NCBI RefSeq assembly: GCF_965219715.1
Contig: NZ_OZ244785.1
Span: forward strand, 62,001 to 126,000
Direction of reading: 5' to 3'
DNA from: Bacterioplanoides sp965219715
Lineage (GTDB): Bacteria; Pseudomonadota; Gammaproteobacteria; Pseudomonadales; Oceanobacteraceae
DNA: 64,000 bases
Below the pieces are notes generated by a model. The model was given only the letters and a program-made list of their open reading frames with translations. It was not told the DNA's origin and made no database searches. Shown here one piece after another: positions 18,029-26,862 of the stretch. Position 1 is the first letter of the stretch, and each line of letters starts with the position of its first letter. The position numbers and the translations under genes were made by a program.

Positions 18029-21000
18029 TCAGGCGTTAGCAGCGGCTTGTTTAGCAGCCTTCTTTGCGCGGCTCTTCTGTTTCATATTTTCGCCCAATAC
18101 CAGCAGGCAAGGGGTCATAATCAACGTCAGAATAGTAGCGAAGGTCAAACCACCGGCAATCGCCGTCGATAGCTGAGTCCACCACTGGGAGGATGGTGCA
18201 CCAATAGAGAACTGACGATTCATCAGATCGATATTCCATTGCATAACCATTGGCATTAGGCCGAGCACGGTGGTGATGGCGGTCAGCATCACCGGACGCA
18301 AACGTTGTGCTCCGGTCCGTAAAGCGGCATCCAATGGCGCTATACCATCGCGAATCAGGCGATTAAAGGTATCGATCAGAACAATGTTGTTGTTCACCAC
18401 AATGCCCGCCAGAGCGATCACGCCAAGGCCACTCATAACAATGCCGAAAGGCTCGCCACGAATCAGCAGGCCAAACAATACACCAACAATCGACAGCACA
18501 ATCGCGCTCATGATTAATCCGGCGTTATAGAAGCTGTTGAACTGAGTCACCAGAATGGTGGCCATCAGGAAGATGGCAATACCAAATGCTTTGCCCAGGA
18601 AGGCGCCGGTTTCGGCCATCTTCTCAAAATCACCGCGGAAACGTGGCTCAACACCGGCTGCACGCCAATCAAACTGCTTCAGTTCTTCTGTCAGCTGCAG
18701 AATCTTATCGGTTGGATTAATTCCTTCCTGTACGTTGGCAGTCAAGCGGTAGCGGCGTTTGCCATCGATACGGACAACGTCACCAGATTTTGGCACAGCA
18801 ATCCGTTCCATAAAGTTAGAAACCGGTACCAGGCCATGGGCGGTCTGAACGTTAAACTGTGAGAACTGGTCAATGTTGCGCGCCTGAGTTGGGTAGCGCA
18901 GCATGATTTCGACTTCTTCATCGGTGTAATCTGGTTGGAACTCACCCACTTTCTGTCCACCGGTGATCATTCGAATCATCGATCCGGTGCTGACAATATC
19001 GGTGCCAAAGCGGGTGGCTTTTTCACGATTGATATCCAGCTGCCATTCGATACCGTCCAGTGGACGATCATCCCGTACGTCTTTCAAATCCGGGTCGGCT
19101 GCAAAAATGGCTTTTACTTTCTCCAGCATAGGAACAATGTCCTCGGCGCTGGCGGCGGTAAATTGCAGCTGAATGTCGGCACCAGCAGATGGCCCGTTGG
19201 CTTTTTTCTGTGTTTCAACAATGATACCGGCTATATCGGCGGTGCGTGCTTCGATATCCTTTAAGATTTCGTTTGCAGTGCGGCGGTGTTTCCAGTTAAC
19301 CAACTCAATCTGAATGCGGCCAACCACGTCAGCGGCGGCTTCATTCGGTGGGCGTACAAAAGTGGCTGTGTAGATCGACTCAATCTCCGCCATATCGAAG
19401 ATTCGTGCTTCAACCTGCTGTACCAGTGCTTCACTTTCTTCGATCGATAAATTCCCCCGGGCACGCACGTCCACCAGGCCAACATCGATATCAACATCCG
19501 GGAAGAACTCCACACCATGTCCCAGCTTGCCGTAGATAATGAAGGATAAAACCAGAGCCGTAACTGCCGCACCGAGGATCTTCAGTGGATGGTGCAAAGC
19601 GCTGTTTAATACCCGGATGTAACCGCCGGTAAAACCGGAAAGCTCGTCAAAACGACCTTCTTCGGCAGCTTTCACCATATCCAGTGTTTTCAGGTTCTGG
19701 GTCGATTGTTTACCCACTAAGGCGCCAATGGTTGGTACCACAATCAACGCCATCACCAGAGATGCGCTGAGAGTAAACAGCAGGGTCAGCGGCAGGTACT
19801 TCATAAACTCGCCGGTGGTACCTGGCCAGAACAGCAGAGGCAGGAATACCGCCAGGGTCGTGGCAGTCGATGCAATAATTGGCCAGGCCATACGCTTGGC
19901 CGCTTCACCGTAGGCGTGGCGGGCAGGCGCGCCCTCAGCCAGGCGTCTGTCAGCGTATTCAGTTACAACAATGGCACCGTCGACCAGCATGCCAACCGAC
20001 AGAATCAGCGAGAACAGCACCACCATATTCAGGGTGTAGCCCATCATGCTTAAAACAATCAATGCCATCAGGAAGGCGCCGGGGATGGCCATGCCGACCA
20101 TAAAGGAACTGCGTACACCAAGGCTGGCCAGGATCAGGATCATTACCAGCAGCGTCGCCACCAGTACGTTGTTAAACAGGTCGTTTAACATTTCTTTGAT
20201 CTGGTCGGATTCATCCTGTGATAAGCCCACCTGAATGCCATTGGGCCAATAGGGTTGAACTTCTTTAATGATGCCTTTTACGTCATCCAGTGTATGAATG
20301 ATGTTAGAGCCAATACGCTTCTTAATTTCCAGTGTAACGGCTTGTTTGCCATTCACCCGGGCGCTGTTTTTGCGATCTTTGTAAGCGAGGCGGCCGACGG
20401 CGATGTCGCGGAACAACACCACATCATCACCGTTCGCTTTAACCGGTAATTCCAGGATGTCGGGAATACTTTCAACCAAGCCAGGTACCTTGATACCAAA
20501 ACGACCAACACCGGTATCCAGGTCTTCACTGGCAACCAGCTGAGCGTTATTACCCACCAGGCGGCCCAGTTCTCCCAGCGTCAGGCCATAGTTGTCCATG
20601 CGCGCTGGATCAACAATGATTTCAGCAATTTCTTCACGTTTACCACGTACTTCCACTTCTAATACGCCTGGTAGTGCTTCCAGGCGATCTTGCAGGTCGT
20701 TCGCAACGGCATACAAAGCGGACTCGTTAATTTCACCTGACAGGGTGACAACCATCACCGGGAATAACGCGACGTTAATCTCTTTGACTTTCGGTTCATT
20801 GGAATCGGAAGGTAATTCGCCCTTGGCGTCGTCGACCTTCTGGCGCACGTCCAGTAATGCCTGATCGATATCAGTATCGGTGTAGAACTCCAACTGAATC
20901 GATAGGTGACCGGCGGTGGCGGTGGAAATCATTTCTTTTAAGCCATCCAGAGCCCGCAGCTCTTTTTCCAATGGCTTGTAGATCAGAGTGTCGGCATCTT

Positions 21001-21172
21001 CCGGAGAAATACCGTCGTGATTAACCGAAACGTAAACCAGTGGCACAGTAATGTCCGGATTACTTTCTTTCGGGATGGTCACCAGGGTGACAATACCTAC
21101 TAAAGCAATCAGGCAGAACAACATTAAAACGGTTCTGGAGCGGTGCAGGGATGCATCAATTAAGCTGTTCAT
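18029..21172 (-). CDS. RND efflux transporter permease (AcrB/MexB superfamily)
   Basis: This 1047-residue inner-membrane pump protein has the standard HAE1/HME-like RND layout: a first helix at about residues 12-30, a periplasmic porter domain, a helix bundle, and a repeat of both. The N-terminal pattern IPKESNPDITVPLVYV is that of the subgroup found with a single adaptor. It exports toxic or hydrophobic compounds with an adaptor and an outer-membrane channel. The adaptor gene is 3 bases upstream; no TolC-like gene is in the window, so the channel must be elsewhere. Substrate is not predictable from sequence. Confidence 0.95.
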   Translation of the reverse strand: MNSLIDASLHRSRTVLMLFCLIALVGIVTLVTIPKESNPDITVPLVYVSVNHDGISPEDADTLIYKPLEKELRALDGLKEMISTATAGHLSIQLEFYTDTDIDQALLDVRQKVDDAKGELPSDSNEPKVKEINVALFPVMVVTLSGEINESALYAVANDLQDRLEALPGVLEVEVRGKREEIAEIIVDPARMDNYGLTLGELGRLVGNNAQLVASEDLDTGVGRFGIKVPGLVESIPDILELPVKANGDDVVLFRDIAVGRLAYKDRKNSARVNGKQAVTLEIKKRIGSNIIHTLDDVKGIIKEVQPYWPNGIQVGLSQDESDQIKEMLNDLFNNVLVATLLVMILILASLGVRSSFMVGMAIPGAFLMALIVLSMMGYTLNMVVLFSLILSVGMLVDGAIVVTEYADRRLAEGAPARHAYGEAAKRMAWPIIASTATTLAVFLPLLFWPGTTGEFMKYLPLTLLFTLSASLVMALIVVPTIGALVGKQSTQNLKTLDMVKAAEEGRFDELSGFTGGYIRVLNSALHHPLKILGAAVTALVLSFIIYGKLGHGVEFFPDVDIDVGLVDVRARGNLSIEESEALVQQVEARIFDMAEIESIYTATFVRPPNEAAADVVGRIQIELVNWKHRRTANEILKDIEARTADIAGIIVETQKKANGPSAGADIQLQFTAASAEDIVPMLEKVKAIFAADPDLKDVRDDRPLDGIEWQLDINREKATRFGTDIVSTGSMIRMITGGQKVGEFQPDYTDEEVEIMLRYPTQARNIDQFSQFNVQTAHGLVPVSNFMERIAVPKSGDVVRIDGKRRYRLTANVQEGINPTDKILQLTEELKQFDWRAAGVEPRFRGDFEKMAETGAFLGKAFGIAIFLMATILVTQFNSFYNAGLIMSAIVLSIVGVLFGLLIRGEPFGIVMSGLGVIALAGIVVNNNIVLIDTFNRLIRDGIAPLDAALRTGAQRLRPVMLTAITTVLGLMPMVMQWNIDLMNRQFSIGAPSSQWWTQLSTAIAGGLTFATILTLIMTPCLLVLGENMKQKSRAKKAAKQAAANA

Positions 21173-21175
21173 GAC

Positions 21176-22321
21176 TTATCCTGCCGTCAGTGCGGTTTGT
21201 TCATCAGCAGCTGGCTGAGAAGTAGGCTCACTGGTTTCGCTGTGCATTTCTTCGCTGACGAATACCGGCTCAACCTGCTCACCGTATTCAACAAAGCCCT
21301 GGCCGACGGTAATGATGTCAGCCTGTTCGCCTAAACCATAAACCCAAACACCATCGTTATCGGCTTTCAGCAGGCTGATTGGACGGAAGACCACTTTGTG
21401 TTGCTCGTCGATACCTTTTAAGCCCAGCTGACCATCGTCACTCAGAATCAGCAGCGCGGGAGATACGTGATAGGCGTGTGTTTCCGGCTGAGGTACGTGA
21501 ATTTTCGCTGTCAGGCCACTGGTCATCACGCCACTAGGGTTGTCGATTTCCAGTTCAACCGGGAAGGTACGGGTCTGGCTGTCCGCTTCGGCGGCAACAA
21601 AACGAATTTTGCCATCAACGCGACTGCCATCGACCAGAATGGCGTAACCGGGGTCGCCGATGTGCACATTGGCGGTCTCAATTTCCGGTAAGTTGCCCAC
21701 AACCAGGTATGGTGAGAAATCGAGCACCGTGATAATAGCCTGTGAATCTTTAACGAAATCACCGACTTCCACCATGCGCTGGTCAACGATGCCATCGAAA
21801 GGCGCGCGGATTTTGGTGGCGTTAACCTGAATGCGTGCCTGAATCATTTCAGCTTCAGCATTTGCCAGTGCGGTCTGGGCCTGGGCCAGTTGTGCTTCGT
21901 TGGCTAAATCTTTGTTAAACAGTTTTTGTGCACTCTGGGCCTCCAGCTGACGTTGCTTGAGGCTGGCTTTGGCTTGTTTCAGTCGGGCTGGCCAGTCGCG
22001 TGCATCCAGCTCAACCAGAACATCGCCTTTTTTAACCATTTCACCTTTGGCTTTGGTGATTCGAACGACTTTAGCGCGAATCTCTGAGCGCAGTTCAACC
22101 CGACGGTTAGCAGCGGTATGAGCTGATACTAAGACGTCGCGTTGAGTCGCCTGACCCTGCATGCGTTCTACCTGAACGCGTTTTAAACCAGTTTCCATGA
22201 CCAGAGGGCGGGGGTTAGAAAATTCCTGTTCCGGGCCTAGGCTGCCGCTGGCGACCCAAAGGATCATGCCCAGAAACAAAACGATGGCAGCGAAGTGCCC
22301 CTGATTCAGATGTATTGTCAT
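21176..22321 (-). CDS. RND efflux periplasmic adaptor (membrane fusion protein)
   Basis: This 381-residue protein has an N-terminal anchoring helix (about residues 11-28), then split lipoyl-like segments around a coiled-coil hairpin (about residues 105-155), and beta-barrel and membrane-proximal domains, as in the MFP family. There is no lipobox cysteine, so the helix is the likely anchor. The C-terminal tail is acidic and Ser/Thr rich. It precedes the permease gene by 3 bases in one operon and is divergent from uup. Confidence 0.93.
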   Translation of the reverse strand: MTIHLNQGHFAAIVLFLGMILWVASGSLGPEQEFSNPRPLVMETGLKRVQVERMQGQATQRDVLVSAHTAANRRVELRSEIRAKVVRITKAKGEMVKKGDVLVELDARDWPARLKQAKASLKQRQLEAQSAQKLFNKDLANEAQLAQAQTALANAEAEMIQARIQVNATKIRAPFDGIVDQRMVEVGDFVKDSQAIITVLDFSPYLVVGNLPEIETANVHIGDPGYAILVDGSRVDGKIRFVAAEADSQTRTFPVELEIDNPSGVMTSGLTAKIHVPQPETHAYHVSPALLILSDDGQLGLKGIDEQHKVVFRPISLLKADNDGVWVYGLGEQADIITVGQGFVEYGEQVEPVFVSEEMHSETSEPTSQPAADEQTALTAG

Positions 22322-22360
22322 TATTGTGTTTCCGTCGTTAAAACGAGTTTTCTGTGCTGT

Positions 22361-22388
22361 TCACTGGTAAATCGGTGTTTACCAGTGA
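22361..22388. other. Perfect hairpin in the leader of the efflux operon
   Basis: TCACTGGTAA and TTACCAGTGA are perfect 10-base arms with an 8-base loop. It lies about 40 bases before the adaptor start codon on the minus strand, so it is in that gene's leader or promoter and may be an operator or an RNA element. Confidence 0.5.
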
Positions 22389-22407
22389 TTTCATGCCATA
22401 AATATCA

Positions 22408-22435
22408 GCTTGTGGCGTGATGTTACCTCACAAGC
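22408..22435 (+). other. Possible antiterminator hairpin upstream of uup
   Basis: GCTTGTG pairs with CACAAGC. The 3' arm overlaps the first bases of the adjacent terminator stem, so the two folds exclude one another. Confidence 0.4.
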
Positions 22436-22462
22436 CGGTTGGATAATCCAATCGGCTTTTTT
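22432..22462 (+). terminator. Terminator-like hairpin upstream of uup
   Basis: A 12-base stem (AAGCCGGTTGGA with TCCAATCGGCTT) and a 3-base loop are followed by TTTT on the plus strand. No gene on the plus strand precedes it, so it either ends a small RNA or acts as an attenuator. Confidence 0.6.
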
Positions 22463-22491
22463 ACCTTAGAAGACGGTGGAAGTAAGTTGTT

Positions 22492-22528
22492 TATTTGCAA
22501 AGTTATTAGCAACACTATGTTGCAAATA
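22492..22528. promoter_or_regulatory. Nested inverted repeats, candidate operator between efflux operon and uup
   Basis: GCAACA and TGTTGC form a tight palindrome around CTA (22509-22523), and TATTTGCAA/TTGCAAATA form an outer pair (22492-22528). The nesting around a shared TTGCAA theme suggests binding of a dimeric regulator to the divergent promoter region. No regulator gene is adjacent. Confidence 0.45.
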
Positions 22529-22601
22529 TAGGACAAAGCCAATGTTTTATTTATTCAAGTATACTGCGCGCTTTGCCGCAAAATTAAGGTGATATCCGGT
22601 A

Positions 22602-24536
22602 ATGATGTTAGTGCAGTTGAAACAGGTTGAGCTGGCTTTTGGCGATCATGTGTTGTTCGACAAAATCGATGCTGAAGTCCACTCAGGTGAGCGGGTTTGT
22701 ATCGTTGGTCGTAATGGTGCAGGCAAGTCGACACTGTTAAAAGTGCTTAGCGGCGAAGTGATTCCTGACGATGGTTCTGTGGTTCGCCGGGACATGTTGC
22801 GGGTATCGGTCTTGCAACAGGAGCTTCCGCAAACAACCGACTCACCGGTTTACGATGTGGTGGCCGAAGGCCTCGGTGAGTTAGGTCATGCTATTGCTCT
22901 GTATCACGATGAAACCGCCAAAGGTGAAGCGGCTGATCTCAAGTTACTGGAAAAGCTGCAGAATCAGATTGAAGCAGCCGACGGCTGGAGCTGGCAGCAG
23001 AAAGTAGATGCCATTATCCAGAAACTCAATCTTCCGGGAGAAGCCAGCTTCGCATCACTCTCAGGTGGTTGGCAGCGTCGTGTGATGCTGGCCCGGGCAT
23101 TGGTGGTCGAGCCGGAACTGCTGATTCTTGATGAGCCAACCAACCATATGGATGTGCCCACGATCGAGTGGTTGGAAGAACAGTTAAAACAATTTAATGG
23201 CTCGCTGGTATTCATCAGTCACGACCGGGCATTTGTACAAAATCTTTCAACCCGGATTTTCGATCTTGATCGCGGCCATATTTATGAGTGGCGCGGCGAC
23301 TATCAGAGCTTTATCAGCCACCGGGAAAAACGCCTGGAAGATGAAGCGGCTCAGAATGCCTTATTCGATAAGCGTCTGGCGGAAGAAGAGAAATGGATTC
23401 GCCAGGGCATTAAAGCACGTCGTACCCGTAACGAAGGTCGGGTCGAACGCTTGAAAGAAATGCGTAAAGAGCGCAAAGCCCGTCGGGAAGTTACCGGCAC
23501 CGCCAACCTGAACCTGGGTCAGGCGGAAAGCTCCGGTAAGATGGTGTTTGAGATTCAGAATCTGTCCTATGCCTGGCAAAAACCTTCTTCAGACGGTGAA
23601 CGGGGCGAATCTGTACCACAGGTCGATAACTTCACCACCAATGTACTGCGTGGTGACCGCATTGGATTGGTTGGCCCTAACGGTGTGGGCAAAAGTACCG
23701 TATTAAAGCTGTTGTTGGGCAAGCTCGAGCCGCAACAAGGTAAAATCAAAGTCGGAACCAAGCTGGAAGTTGCCTATTTTGATCAGGCTCGCCATCAGTT
23801 AGACGAAGAGAAGTCGATTGCCGATAACGTTGCGGACGGCAAAGACCATGTGATCGTTAACGGTAACTCACGTCATATTATTGGTTACCTGGGAGACTTC
23901 TTATTCTCCGGTGAACGTGCCCGCACGCCGGTCAAAGCCTTATCCGGTGGTGAGCGCAACCGGGTGTTGTTGGCCAAGCTATTCCTTAAACCCTGTAACC
24001 TGCTGGTAATGGATGAGCCAACCAACGATCTGGACGTGGAAACGCTGGAATTGCTGGAAGAGCGGCTGCTGGAATACAACGCCACATTATTACTGGTGAG
24101 TCACGATCGTGCCTTTATCGATAACGTGGTCACGCAGCTGTGGGTGTTTGGTGAGAATGGCCATATCGACGAGCAAGTGGGTGGTTACAGCGACTGGCAG
24201 GAGCGTAAGCAAGCGCTGGAAAAACAGTTCGGAAAACCAGCTGCTCAGAAGTCCGCTGTTAAGAAACCAGAGCCGGTTAAAGAAGCCACCGCAGAGCCAG
24301 CACCCCAGAAGAAAAAGCTCAGCTATAAACTGCAGCGTGAGCTGGACAGTCTGCCGGATCAGATCGCTGAAACCGAAGCCGAGCGTGATGCTCTGTTGGA
24401 ACAAAGTAATGCTGCCGACTTTTATGCCGGTGATGCTGACAATGTTCAGAAAGTGCTGGCTCAGTTGGCTGAAAAAGAAGAAAAACTGGAGCAGCTGGAA
24501 GAACGCTGGCTGGAACTGGAGGAGATGACCGAATGA
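22602..24536 (+). CDS. uup: ABC-F family ATPase Uup
   Basis: The 644-residue protein has two ABC ATPase domains without membrane segments. Walker A motifs are GRNGAGKS and GPNGVGKS, the signatures LSGGWQRR and LSGGERNR, with an inter-domain linker rich in Arg/Lys and Glu. The C-terminal 100 residues form a charged linker and coiled coil, which distinguishes Uup from other ABC-F proteins. ABC-F proteins act at the ribosome; Uup is linked to precise excision of transposons and ribosome-related functions. AAGGTG lies nine bases before the ATG. It overlaps the next gene by 4 bases. Confidence 0.95.
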   Translation: MMLVQLKQVELAFGDHVLFDKIDAEVHSGERVCIVGRNGAGKSTLLKVLSGEVIPDDGSVVRRDMLRVSVLQQELPQTTDSPVYDVVAEGLGELGHAIALYHDETAKGEAADLKLLEKLQNQIEAADGWSWQQKVDAIIQKLNLPGEASFASLSGGWQRRVMLARALVVEPELLILDEPTNHMDVPTIEWLEEQLKQFNGSLVFISHDRAFVQNLSTRIFDLDRGHIYEWRGDYQSFISHREKRLEDEAAQNALFDKRLAEEEKWIRQGIKARRTRNEGRVERLKEMRKERKARREVTGTANLNLGQAESSGKMVFEIQNLSYAWQKPSSDGERGESVPQVDNFTTNVLRGDRIGLVGPNGVGKSTVLKLLLGKLEPQQGKIKVGTKLEVAYFDQARHQLDEEKSIADNVADGKDHVIVNGNSRHIIGYLGDFLFSGERARTPVKALSGGERNRVLLAKLFLKPCNLLVMDEPTNDLDVETLELLEERLLEYNATLLLVSHDRAFIDNVVTQLWVFGENGHIDEQVGGYSDWQERKQALEKQFGKPAAQKSAVKKPEPVKEATAEPAPQKKKLSYKLQRELDSLPDQIAETEAERDALLEQSNAADFYAGDADNVQKVLAQLAEKEEKLEQLEERWLELEEMTE

Positions 24537-25036
24537 CCTGGTTAATTATCGCCGGTGTGGTGATGGCCATTATGGGCTCGGTATTCTGGCTCAAACCCAG
24601 CGCCCGTGATGCCCGATTGGCAGACCTGCGTTTTAACGCCATTCGCAGTGGCATGCAGGTGCGTCAGTTTACGTTTAAGCCCGATGCCGCCAAGACCGGT
24701 GTGCGCGATGATATTACCGCGACCAGTTATACCTGGTTGAAAAAAGCAACGTCACACGAAGACGTTGCCGGTGGTGAATTGCAATTCAGCGTGGTGCGTC
24801 AACCCGCCTGGGATCAGGAGTTTCTGCCGGAAGGGTTAAGCTGGCATTATAAAGGTGACGAGGCGCTCGCCAGCCAGCATGCCAATAAGCTTGCCGCACT
24901 GCTGCCTGTATTGTCGGATGAGCTGTTAATGCTGGAAGTGTATGAGCGACGGGTGCTGATGATGACGTCCGAAAAGCAAGGTGCTAATGCCGAACAATAC
25001 CTGGCCTTTTTGCAAGCGCTGTTGCCTTCGGACTAA
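24533..25036 (+). CDS. Conserved membrane-anchored protein linked to uup
   Basis: This 167-residue protein has one N-terminal hydrophobic helix (about residues 2-19) and a soluble remainder. The segment after the helix (LKPSARDARLADLRFNAIR) matches the uup-linked small proteins of Pseudomonas and relatives, sometimes mislabelled as YajC-like. Its ATG overlaps the uup stop (ATGA), so the two are translationally coupled. Function is unknown. Confidence 0.8.
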   Translation: MTWLIIAGVVMAIMGSVFWLKPSARDARLADLRFNAIRSGMQVRQFTFKPDAAKTGVRDDITATSYTWLKKATSHEDVAGGELQFSVVRQPAWDQEFLPEGLSWHYKGDEALASQHANKLAALLPVLSDELLMLEVYERRVLMMTSEKQGANAEQYLAFLQALLPSD

Positions 25037-25055
25037 CTTAAGCCGGAACTGATGT

Positions 25056-25283
25056 ATGAGTAATCCAAGTATTATTGTGGATCTTGCCATCTCCGCGGAT
25101 GAATATCTGAGGTTTTACCAGGGCTCAGCCAAACTGGTGAGTGCGATTGCGATCGACGGACGCCGGGTACAATTCCCGGCCAATATTCTGCAGAAGATGG
25201 TCTCCCGGGAAGGCATTTACGGTCGTTTTATTATCGAGTTTAACCGCGAAGGTAAATTTCAGCAGATACAGCGTATCGGCTGA
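25056..25283 (+). CDS. DUF2835 family protein
   Basis: This 75-residue protein matches DUF2835; the pattern DLAISADEYLRFYQG, then DGRRVQFPANILQ and REGIYGRFIIEF, is characteristic. It is small and soluble, and the third gene of the uup cluster, as in Pseudomonas. Function is unknown. Confidence 0.88.
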   Translation: MSNPSIIVDLAISADEYLRFYQGSAKLVSAIAIDGRRVQFPANILQKMVSREGIYGRFIIEFNREGKFQQIQRIG

Positions 25284-25285
25284 GC

Positions 25286-25322
25286 GGAATGCCAGCTCTG
25301 GCATTCCTTCATCATTTTGATT
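25286..25322 (+). terminator. Terminator-like hairpin after the uup cluster
   Basis: GGAATGCCA pairs perfectly with TGGCATTCC around a 4-base loop, followed by a T-rich but interrupted tract. It begins 3 bases after the DUF2835 stop. Confidence 0.6.
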
Positions 25323-25408
25323 TTCCCTGCATAAGATCATCTACATCTGCCGTCGGCTTGCGTATAATGCCGCGCAATTTAACGATTGTGGCTTATGAGA
25401 GGTAGAAA

Positions 25409-26434
25409 ATGGCGGATTGGTACAGCCTGACCCGACAACTGTTTTTTCGTTTAAGTGGTGAAACCTCCCATGAGCTGGGGCTTGATCTGCTGGGAGCTGG
25501 CGAACGTCTGGGCCTGTTGCAGTTTATGGCGCCTCAGGTTGCTGGTTTGCCAACTAACGTAGCGGGTATCGAATTCCCGAACCCGGTTGGTCTGGCCGCT
25601 GGCCTGGACAAAAACGGCGACTATATCGATGCCTTTGCCCGTTTAGGTTTTGGCTTTATCGAAATCGGAACTATTACCCCTCGTCCTCAGCCGGGCAATC
25701 CTAAGCCACGTTTATTCCGTATTCCCGAGCGTCGCGCCATCATCAACCGTATGGGTTTCAACAACAAAGGTGTTGATCATCTGGTTGAGCAGGTGAAAAA
25801 AGCCAAATACAAAGGTGTTCTGGGCATCAACATCGGTAAAAACTTTGATACGCCGGTTGAAAATGCTACTTCCGACTACCTGATTTGTCTGGAAAAGGTG
25901 TATCAGTACGCCACGTATATCACGGTGAATATTTCGTCTCCGAACACCCCCGGGCTGCGTACGCTGCAATACGGTGATGCGTTAAAAGAGCTGCTGGAGC
26001 CGATTAAAAAACGCCAGAAAGAACTGGCGGAAGAACACGGCTATAAGCCGGTGTTTGTGAAAATTGCACCGGATATGGATGAAAACGAAGTTGAGATGGT
26101 GGCGCAGACCCTGATCGATACTGAAATTGACGGTGTTATTGCTACCAATACCACGCTGTCACGTGACGGTGTTGAAGGCCTGAAACACGGTGATGAAGCC
26201 GGTGGTTTAAGTGGTGCACCGGTTGAAGAATTATCAACGGAAACCGTTGAACGTCTGGTAAAAGCACTGGACGGCAAGCTGCCTGTGATTGGTGTGGGCG
26301 GTATTCTTGATGGCAAAGGTGCGGTTGAGAAAATGGACGCTGGGTCTCAGCTGGTTCAGGTTTACTCCGGCTTTATCTATCGTGGCCCTGAGCTGATTGG
26401 CGAATGTGTTGATGCCATTGCGGCGATGAAGTAG
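25409..26434 (+). CDS. pyrD: Dihydroorotate dehydrogenase (quinone), class 2
   Basis: This membrane-associated flavoenzyme oxidises dihydroorotate to orotate with quinone as acceptor, the fourth step of pyrimidine synthesis. The 341-residue length and N-terminal amphipathic helix are those of class 2. Conserved segments include GLAAGLDKNGDYIDAF, the catalytic-serine loop NISSPNTPGLR, and the FMN-binding GVGGI near the end. A TATAAT-like -10 lies at about 25364. It is followed on the opposite strand by rmf. Confidence 0.96.
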   Translation: MADWYSLTRQLFFRLSGETSHELGLDLLGAGERLGLLQFMAPQVAGLPTNVAGIEFPNPVGLAAGLDKNGDYIDAFARLGFGFIEIGTITPRPQPGNPKPRLFRIPERRAIINRMGFNNKGVDHLVEQVKKAKYKGVLGINIGKNFDTPVENATSDYLICLEKVYQYATYITVNISSPNTPGLRTLQYGDALKELLEPIKKRQKELAEEHGYKPVFVKIAPDMDENEVEMVAQTLIDTEIDGVIATNTTLSRDGVEGLKHGDEAGGLSGAPVEELSTETVERLVKALDGKLPVIGVGGILDGKGAVEKMDAGSQLVQVYSGFIYRGPELIGECVDAIAAMK

Positions 26435-26448
26435 CTCCTTTCAGAATT

Positions 26449-26475
26449 AAAAAGCCCGGCGCTTTAGCCGGGCTT
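26449..26475 (-). terminator. Intrinsic terminator of rmf
   Basis: AAGCCCGGC and GCCGGGCTT form a strong stem; the T-run is on the minus strand, so it serves rmf. On the plus strand it may still help end pyrD. Confidence 0.8.
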
Positions 26476-26524
26476 AGCCTCCCTGGAGAGGAGGTCTGGG
26501 TTTTAACGGTAGAACCGTAGGTCG

Positions 26525-26719
26525 CTAAACAGCGATTTTATGAACTCCAGAAACGCCGGTGTAACCATCCCAGTGGTCTGCCCGGCCAGAACGCCATCCG
26601 GCGAGCCAGGCATCGCGTTGAGTCCCCATAGGGGCAAGATCTTTTGAACGGCGCTCGACACCTGCGCGATAACCTCGTGCAAAAGCTCTTTCCTGCATGT
26701 CGCGTTTCTGTTTTTTCAT
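26525..26719 (-). CDS. rmf: Ribosome modulation factor
   Basis: RMF dimerises 70S ribosomes into inactive 100S particles in stationary phase. The 64-residue protein begins MKKQKRDMQERAFARGYRAG and contains WLAGWRSGRADHW, both close to E. coli RMF. I chose the ATG at 26719, which has GAGG upstream and gives the family's N-terminus; longer upstream frames are not supported. The tail is about 9 residues longer than in E. coli. It lies between pyrD and rlmKL, as in Pseudomonas. Confidence 0.95.
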   Translation of the reverse strand: MKKQKRDMQERAFARGYRAGVERRSKDLAPMGTQRDAWLAGWRSGRADHWDGYTGVSGVHKIAV

Positions 26720-26862
26720 ATTTAGCATCCTCGCTATATTGGAAACGATCGTCCGGCAAAAACTCGCTGGACGGCTATTTTTGTACCGCGAGTGGTGCAC
26801 AATGTTAATGAACTATTTTTTATAAGCAGCGTGTCTTTTGCTGCTACAAACTATTTGACGAG

